Shown: in pieces, positions 13,119 through 17,714 of the stretch
Numbering within the stretch: position 1 is the first letter of the stretch
How the letters are laid out: each line of letters starts with the position of its first letter
NCBI GenBank assembly: GCA_965151315.1
Contig: CBCTZG010000056.1
Coordinates: forward strand, 1-17,714
Length of the DNA: 17,714 nucleotides
Direction of reading: 5' to 3'
Source of the DNA: Avimonoglobus sp965151315
GTDB lineage: Bacteria; Bacillota; Clostridia; UBA1381
Program-made: the position numbers and the translations under genes
The notes under the pieces: model-generated
The model's database searches: none
Seen by the model: only the letters and a program-made list of their open reading frames with translations
What the model was told of the DNA's origin: nothing

Positions 13119-14468
13119 TTAATCCAAAGAAATTACCTCGTCTTCATCTTCCGGCTCAGTATCCTCTGCCGGCGCTTCCGTTGGGGCCTTTGTCGGCTTT
13201 TCTGCAGGCTTCTTCGTCGGCGCCTCTGTTGGTTCTTCTGTAGGCCGCCGCGTGGGTTCCTCCTCTTCCTCCGGCTCTTGTGTTTTTACTGGTTTTTTAG
13301 TCGGCGTGGGCGTCTTTTCCGTAGGTTTTTTGGTCGCGGCCGGCTTTTGCGTGGGTGTTTTAGTTGCTTCCGGCTTCTCGGTAGATGCCGGCTTTTGCGT
13401 CGCTTTCCCGGCAGTATTCTGCCGGATCGCCGACAGGGACACATCCGTGGTAATATTAGAAGCGTCATAGCCAAATTCCTGTTCGATCAGCGTCTTTGCC
13501 GCTTCCTCGTCCAGTACATGATACCAGCCGCCGTTGATGTACTGATCCTCGCCCGGCAGCTGGAATGTAGACACATTCTCACTGCGCAGATCCTTCAAAT
13601 AGCGTACATATTTTGCCACGTCGCCAAAGGACAGGTTCGTTTTCAATTCCTTTTTCATCTGCCGGAAAATTTCAGGCATTTTCATCAAAAGCCCAATATT
13701 TACCTTTTGGTCAATCACAGCCTTCACAAATTCCTGCTGCCGCTCTACACGGGACAGATCACTGCCATCCTGGGTGTTGTCATTGCTTTTCCGGTACCGC
13801 AAAAACTGCTGCACCTGGTTGCCGGAAAGCTCCTGCAAGCCAGGCTTTAGATGGATATGCAGATCCTGGGCAGGGTCGTCGTAGTTCATGCCCTGGCCGT
13901 TGCCTTCTACGTCCGGCACATTGAATTCCACCGGGCCTAAAATATTCATAAAGTTATCAATGGCGGAAAAACTAAACTCCAAATAATAGTTAATCGGGAT
14001 ACCTGTTACCTGGGTCACCACTTCCGCCGAAGCCTCCGGGCCCAACATCTCTCCCGCCGCGTCGTGCATACCGTGTACCTCGTTGATCTTCCGGTACACC
14101 TTCCGGTCTGTGACATAGACCTTGGTATCTCTGGGGATCGACAGCAGATTCACGTGCCCGTTGTCAAAATCGTAAGACGCCACCATAATCGCGTCTGTCC
14201 GCAACCCCTCCTGATCTACGCCCAGCAGGAGCAGGTTGATCTTGCCGCTTTCGTGGTCCACTGGGATAAACGCGTCATCCTCGCTGACGAATCCGAAGCC
14301 CAGCAGTACCGCTACAATCACGATCAAGGATACAAGCGTGATTCCCACACCCTTGAAAATCCGACGGACTAACGATTTCTTTTTCTTCTTTGTCTTGGCT
14401 TGCTTTTGGACAGGCCGCTTGGAGGATACCTTTCTCGGCCGCCCCCCACTCTGTCTTGCTCGTTTCAC
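13119..14468 (-). CDS. LytR-CpsA-Psr (LCP) family cell-wall protein, copy 1 (downstream)
   Basis: The 449-residue product is a predicted membrane-anchored phosphotransferase that moves teichoic acid or other lipid-linked polymers onto peptidoglycan. A basic cytoplasmic head (1-38) precedes one transmembrane helix (about 40-61). The extracellular LCP domain follows, with LLLGVDQEGLRTDAIMV (80-96), SIPRDTKVYV (110-119) and the Arg motifs FLRYRKS (222-228) and DLSRVERQQEF. After EFGYDASNITT comes a Thr/Pro/Lys/Glu-rich tail of about 95 residues, probably extended within the wall. The start is GTG, with GGAGG six bases upstream. It follows its paralogue by 20 bases and is co-transcribed with it. 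The exact polymer is unknown. Confidence 0.93.
   Translation of the reverse strand: MKRARQSGGRPRKVSSKRPVQKQAKTKKKKKSLVRRIFKGVGITLVSLIVIVAVLLGFGFVSEDDAFIPVDHESGKINLLLLGVDQEGLRTDAIMVASYDFDNGHVNLLSIPRDTKVYVTDRKVYRKINEVHGMHDAAGEMLGPEASAEVVTQVTGIPINYYLEFSFSAIDNFMNILGPVEFNVPDVEGNGQGMNYDDPAQDLHIHLKPGLQELSGNQVQQFLRYRKSNDNTQDGSDLSRVERQQEFVKAVIDQKVNIGLLMKMPEIFRQMKKELKTNLSFGDVAKYVRYLKDLRSENVSTFQLPGEDQYINGGWYHVLDEEAAKTLIEQEFGYDASNITTDVSLSAIRQNTAGKATQKPASTEKPEATKTPTQKPAATKKPTEKTPTPTKKPVKTQEPEEEEEPTRRPTEEPTEAPTKKPAEKPTKAPTEAPAEDTEPEDEDEVISLD
13122..13418 (-). repeat. Low-complexity T/P/K/E tail region of LCP copy 1
   Basis: This coding stretch consists of imperfect short repeats encoding KPT, KPA, TEK and EPT-type units, and ends in an acidic run (about 425-447). 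Such tails in wall proteins usually span peptidoglycan. The repeats make it prone to length changes between strains. Confidence 0.7.
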
Positions 14469-14488
14469 ATCCAGCCTCCATTTTTTTG

Positions 14489-15844
14489 TTATTCTTCCGG
14501 CTCCCGGGTCGGATTTGCCGTTGGCTTCTGCGGTGTCTTATCAGGTTCCTTGGTTTTTTCCGGTGCCTTCGTGGGCGCTTCTGTCCGTTCCACCGGCTTT
14601 TCCGTGCTGACTGGCTTTTTCGTTTCCGCCGGTTCTTCTGTGATAACCGGCTTTTTCGTCGGCTCTGCTGTCTTTTTAGGCGTGTCCGTTTTATTCGACG
14701 GCTTCTGGGTCGCTTTTTGTGTAGGCTTTTGCGTCTTTTTAGGCGCATTTGTTTTTTCTGTATCCGTTGTTTTTTCTGGTTTCTCTGTTTTTTCAGCCGG
14801 CTTTGCCGTTGCGGTAGCCCGCGTTCCGCTGCCGCTTTCCACAGTCCCCGGCTTGCCGGTCGTAATCATAGAAGCGTCATAGCCAAACTCATCTTCTACG
14901 ATCTGCCTGAGCGCCGCCATATCCGGGATCCAGTAAGAAGCGCCATAGTCTGTATCGTTAAAGCCGCCCGGCACCTGGAACATGGTAATGTTCTCCGGCT
15001 TCAGCTCCAGCAGGTTCGGCGCGTATGTCATGATCTCCGCCAATCCCGCGTTGGTTTCAATATTCTTCTGCACAGCCGCAAACAGCTCCGGAATTTTTGC
15101 AATGATCCCAGCGTTCAGCTTCTGCTCAATGATGGCAGTCAAAAACTGCTGCTGCATTTTCACCCGGTCAATATCCCCGTCCCGGTAGCTGCGGAACCGT
15201 ACCAGCTGCTCTGCCTTGTCGCCATCCAAGGTTTGCATGCCCTCCTGCAGATCAATATGCAGATCCTGGACAGGGTCGTCGTATTTCATGTCCTGGGGGA
15301 CATAAAATTCTACGCCGCCAAGGGCGTCTACCAAATCTTTCAGCGCAGTGGTACTAAATTTCACATAATAGTTGATGGGGATCCCCGTCAAACGGGTCAC
15401 GGCCTCGATAGAGCCCTGGGCCCCATCTTCTCCCCGGTTATGCGCCACCGCATATGCCGCATTGATCTTCTGGTAATGGGTACCCACGTACATCCGTGTA
15501 TCCCGCGGAATTGACAGCAGCTTGACCGTATTTGCATCCGTATTATAAGAAACCACGATCATGGTATCTGTTAAAAGCCCCTGCTTGTCCACACCCAGCA
15601 CTAGTGCGTTCACCTTTCCTGTCGCCTTTTCTACCGGCTGCACATAATCGCCCTCCGGTTCCTCGGGCTTGTCGAATAAACTGGAAAAACCCAGAACCGC
15701 AAACGACATTGCAATAATTGCCGCAAATGAAATTCCAAATACGGCGAGCTTATTCAGCTTCTTTCTTTTTTTAGGGGATGTCCCGCTATTATCATGGACA
15801 GCCTTCTGCTGTCCTGGGGATTTTCTTCCTCTTGCCCGTTTCAT
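14489..15844 (-). CDS. LytR-CpsA-Psr (LCP) family cell-wall protein, copy 2 (upstream)
   Basis: The 451-residue product has the same plan as the next gene and the same first five residues (MKRAR). A basic head (1-32) leads to one transmembrane helix (about 33-55) and an LCP domain with LVLGVDKQGLLTDTMIV (81-97), SIPRDTRMYV (111-120), LVRFRSY (214-220) and DIDRVKMQQQF. The domain ends in EFGYDASMITT and runs into a Thr/Lys/Pro/Glu-rich tail of about 110 residues. AAGGAA lies 8 bases before the ATG, and a perfect-consensus promoter stands about 70 bases upstream. The pair looks like an old tandem duplication, since the cores have clearly diverged. LCP enzymes are often redundant, so the two may share or split polymer substrates. 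Confidence 0.93.
   Translation of the reverse strand: MKRARGRKSPGQQKAVHDNSGTSPKKRKKLNKLAVFGISFAAIIAMSFAVLGFSSLFDKPEEPEGDYVQPVEKATGKVNALVLGVDKQGLLTDTMIVVSYNTDANTVKLLSIPRDTRMYVGTHYQKINAAYAVAHNRGEDGAQGSIEAVTRLTGIPINYYVKFSTTALKDLVDALGGVEFYVPQDMKYDDPVQDLHIDLQEGMQTLDGDKAEQLVRFRSYRDGDIDRVKMQQQFLTAIIEQKLNAGIIAKIPELFAAVQKNIETNAGLAEIMTYAPNLLELKPENITMFQVPGGFNDTDYGASYWIPDMAALRQIVEDEFGYDASMITTGKPGTVESGSGTRATATAKPAEKTEKPEKTTDTEKTNAPKKTQKPTQKATQKPSNKTDTPKKTAEPTKKPVITEEPAETKKPVSTEKPVERTEAPTKAPEKTKEPDKTPQKPTANPTREPEE
14492..14812 (-). repeat. Low-complexity T/K/P/E tail region of LCP copy 2
   Basis: Imperfect repeats encode KPT, EKT, KTQKPTQK and EKP-type units, similar in composition to the tail of the neighbouring copy but not alignable unit by unit by eye. 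The region follows the shared junction EFGYDAS-ITT and a short Gly/Ser segment. Confidence 0.7.
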
Positions 15845-15913
15845 CTAACACGTTCCTTTCCAAATTCGCTGCTATATCTTAGAATAACCTATTTTTAGCC
15901 ATACTATTAAATA

Positions 15914-15943
15914 ATTATATCACTTTCCGACATGGAGTGTCAA
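15914..15943 (-). promoter_or_regulatory. Perfect-consensus sigma-A promoter of the LCP pair
   Basis: On the minus strand, TTGACA (15938-15943), an 18-base spacer and TATAAT (15914-15919) match both consensus boxes exactly. The predicted start is near 15907, giving a leader of roughly 60 bases before the ATG at 15844. As no terminator is visible after the second LCP gene, this promoter may also feed the rimP operon. Confidence 0.82.
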
Positions 15944-15974
15944 CAGATACGGCTTGGCTTTTCCTAAAAAATCG

Positions 15975-16003
15975 TAAATTTTCTATGAACATGTACAAAT
16001 TTA
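15975..16003. repeat. Inverted repeat between the divergent LCP and DUF1846 promoters
   Basis: A TAAATTT/AAATTTA inverted repeat (15975-15981 and 15997-16003) with a 15-base spacer lies between the two divergent -35 boxes. It could be a regulator site, but the arms are AT-only and chance is possible. Confidence 0.3.
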
Positions 16004-16060
16004 GTCCAGTAATCGCCGTTGGATTTTGTAAAAATTCCGGCAATTATTTCCCGGCGCCCC

Positions 16061-16089
16061 TTGCAACCGGTAGGATTTTCATGTATAAT
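16061..16089 (+). promoter_or_regulatory. Sigma-A promoter of the DUF1846 gene
   Basis: TTGCAA (16061-16066), a 17-base spacer and TATAAT (16084-16089) form a strong promoter, with a start predicted near 16096 and a short leader carrying AAGGAGAGG (16112-16120) before the ATG at 16128. Confidence 0.8.
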
Positions 16090-16127
16090 AAAAAATAGAG
16101 AATTTTGTCACAAGGAGAGGAATCGCA

Positions 16128-17618
16128 ATGTCTGTAATTGGCTTTGATAACGACCGGTACCTGCGGATGCAGTCTGAACATATTCGGGAGCGGATCTCCC
16201 AATTTGGCGGCAAGCTGTATTTGGAATTTGGCGGCAAGCTTTTCGACGATTATCACGCCGCCCGGGTCCTGCCAGGCTTCCAGCCGGACAGCAAGCTCCG
16301 GATGCTTCTGCAGCTGAAAGACCGGGTGGAGATCGTCATTGCCATCAACGCGGCGGACATTGAAAAAAATAAGCTCCGGGGCGATTTGGGCATTACCTAC
16401 GATACGGACGTCCTGCGGCTGATCGACTGTTTCCGCAACATCGGCCTGTATGTGGGCAGCGTGGTTATGACACAGTTCCAGGGCCAGCCCACAGCAGAGG
16501 CCTTCCAGCACCGGCTGGAGTCCCTGGGGGTAAAGGTCTACCGGCATTATTCCATCGACGGTTATCCTTCAGACGTAGCTAAAATCGTCAGCGATGATGG
16601 GTACGGAAAAAATGAATATATCGAAACCAGCCGGGAGCTGGTTGTCGTCACGGCCCCAGGGCCGGGCAGCGGCAAAATGGCCACCTGCCTTTCCCAGCTT
16701 TATCACGAGCATAAGCGCGGGCTCAAGGCCGGCTACGCCAAATTTGAAACCTTCCCCATTTGGAACCTGCCGCTCCAGCATCCGGTAAACCTGGCCTACG
16801 AGGCTGCCACCGCCGATTTAAACGACGTAAATATGATTGACCCTTTCCACCTGGAGGCCTATGGGGAAACAACCGTCAACTATAATCGGGATGTGGAAAT
16901 TTTTCCGGTCCTGCGGGCTATGCTGGAGCGGATCAGCGGTACATGCCCCTATAAATCCCCTACAGATATGGGGGTCAATATGGCTGGAAACTGTATTATT
17001 GACGATGCTGTTGTCCGCAAGGCCTCCCAGCAGGAGATCCTGCGCCGGTATTACATCGCCCTTTGTGACCAGCGCAAGGGCTTGATCAGCGAGGATGTCG
17101 TCTGTAAACTGGAAATCCTCATGAGTAAGGCGGAAATTACCGTCCATGACCGGCCGGTGATCGCGCCCGCCCTGCAAAAGGCGGCCCTGACCGGCGCGCC
17201 GGCGGCGGCGATGCAGCTTGCCGACGGCTCCATTGTTACCGGGAAAAACTCAGACCTTTTAGGCGCTTCCGCTGCGCTTTTATTAAACGCGCTGAAGACC
17301 CTGGCCGGGATCGATGATGCTGTCCATCTGATTTCTCCCGTGATCATCGAACCAATCCAGCATTTAAAGGTGGATCATCTCGGGAACCGAAATCCCCGCC
17401 TGCACACGGATGAAGCCCTGATCGCCCTGTCGATCTGCGCGGCTACCGACCCCACGGCAGAGCTTGCCTTAGAGCAGCTCAACCGGCTCCGGGGCCTGGA
17501 GGTGCACTCCTCTGTAATTTTATCTGCGGTAGATGAAAAGGTCTTTCGCCGGCTGGGCGTTAACCTCACCTGCGATCCCCGGTATCAGACTAATGAACCC
17601 ACAGAGCCCATGCCGTGA
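16128..17618 (+). CDS. DUF1846 domain-containing protein
   Basis: The 496-residue product matches the DUF1846 family across its full usual length, a conserved Bacillota family whose cellular role is not established as far as I know. Visible features are the opening IGFDNDRYLRMQSEHI, the stretch APGPGSGKMATCLSQLYHEH (176-195), which looks like a nucleotide-binding P-loop, YAKFETFPIWNLPLQHPVN (203-221), and a DMGVNMAGNCI motif about two thirds through. No signal peptide or membrane segment is seen, so it is probably cytoplasmic. The ATG has a strong AAGGAGAGG site, and the gene has its own promoter and terminator, so it is monocistronic. It is divergent from the LCP genes. The P-loop reading is by eye only. 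Confidence 0.88.
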   Translation: MSVIGFDNDRYLRMQSEHIRERISQFGGKLYLEFGGKLFDDYHAARVLPGFQPDSKLRMLLQLKDRVEIVIAINAADIEKNKLRGDLGITYDTDVLRLIDCFRNIGLYVGSVVMTQFQGQPTAEAFQHRLESLGVKVYRHYSIDGYPSDVAKIVSDDGYGKNEYIETSRELVVVTAPGPGSGKMATCLSQLYHEHKRGLKAGYAKFETFPIWNLPLQHPVNLAYEAATADLNDVNMIDPFHLEAYGETTVNYNRDVEIFPVLRAMLERISGTCPYKSPTDMGVNMAGNCIIDDAVVRKASQQEILRRYYIALCDQRKGLISEDVVCKLEILMSKAEITVHDRPVIAPALQKAALTGAPAAAMQLADGSIVTGKNSDLLGASAALLLNALKTLAGIDDAVHLISPVIIEPIQHLKVDHLGNRNPRLHTDEALIALSICAATDPTAELALEQLNRLRGLEVHSSVILSAVDEKVFRRLGVNLTCDPRYQTNEPTEPMP

Positions 17619-17663
17619 CCTGTTTTTTCAGAATATAAATTGTTTTCCTGAAATTTTGTTAAT

Positions 17664-17693
17664 AAATATCCCCCCGTATAACGGGGGGTATTT
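17664..17693 (+). terminator. Intrinsic terminator of the DUF1846 gene
   Basis: Six C (17670-17675) pair with six G (17683-17688), extended inward by GT/AC and outward, across one bulged T, by AAATA/TATTT. The loop is three bases and the 3' side is T-rich. It lies about 50 bases after the stop codon. Confidence 0.88.
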
Positions 17694-17714
17694 CATTTTC
17701 GGGCATAGCCCTAC

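Noticed and set aside
13122..14812. Repeats in the LCP tails as a possible CRISPR or mobile-element signature
   Set aside because: The repeats are short, imperfect, in frame and protein-coding (KPT/TEK units), without regular spacers or terminal inverted repeats.

Overview
The window looks like chromosomal DNA of a Bacillota (Firmicutes) bacterium, most likely a clostridial lineage. This rests on the rimP-nusA-ylxR-ylxQ-infB-rbfA-nrnA order, the NrnA-type DHH nuclease, two LCP cell-wall ligase-type proteins, strong AAGGAGG-like ribosome binding sites, consensus sigma-A promoters and a DUF1846 protein. G+C is moderate. Naming a genus is not possible from this evidence.

Layout. (1) 1-513: the 3' end of a plus-strand tRNA cluster, Val(UAC, partial)-Asp(GUC)-Phe(GAA)-Gly(GCC)-Cys(GCA), closed by a strong intrinsic terminator. 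(2) 702-3816: a minus-strand GH2 beta-galactosidase, divergent from (3) 3945-4748, an AraC-family regulator that probably controls it. (4) 4839-5081: a small plus-strand gene for an 80-residue protein with an Asn/Gly/Phe-rich front and a very Cys/Arg-rich tail; I do not recognise it. (5) 5125-15943: a long minus-strand block ending in a clear terminator at 5118-5142. In transcription order it runs from a perfect-consensus promoter through two tandem LCP-family genes (15844 to 13119), a second promoter with a 28-bp perfect palindrome in its leader, then rimP, nusA, ylxR (rnpM), ylxQ, infB, rbfA, nrnA, trmR and a U32-family gene (trhP). (6) 16061-17693: a plus-strand DUF1846 gene with its own strong promoter and a terminator.

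How the genes work together. The rimP-to-rbfA section is the conserved ribosome-maturation, transcription-elongation and translation-initiation operon. In this genome it continues through nrnA (short-RNA/pAp turnover) into trmR and trhP. Those two families perform consecutive steps of 5-methoxyuridine synthesis at the wobble position of UNN-anticodon tRNAs; the tRNA-Val(UAC) at the window edge belongs to the class they modify. The two LCP proteins upstream are predicted to attach polymers to the cell wall and could be co-transcribed into the rimP operon, since I see no terminator between them.

Most of the window is well-understood housekeeping DNA, and I found no obvious new defence, mobile or biosynthetic system. 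The items most worth a second look are the Cys-rich small protein, the palindrome in the rimP leader, the linkage of wobble-uridine modification to the nusA-infB operon, and the tandem LCP pair with low-complexity tails.
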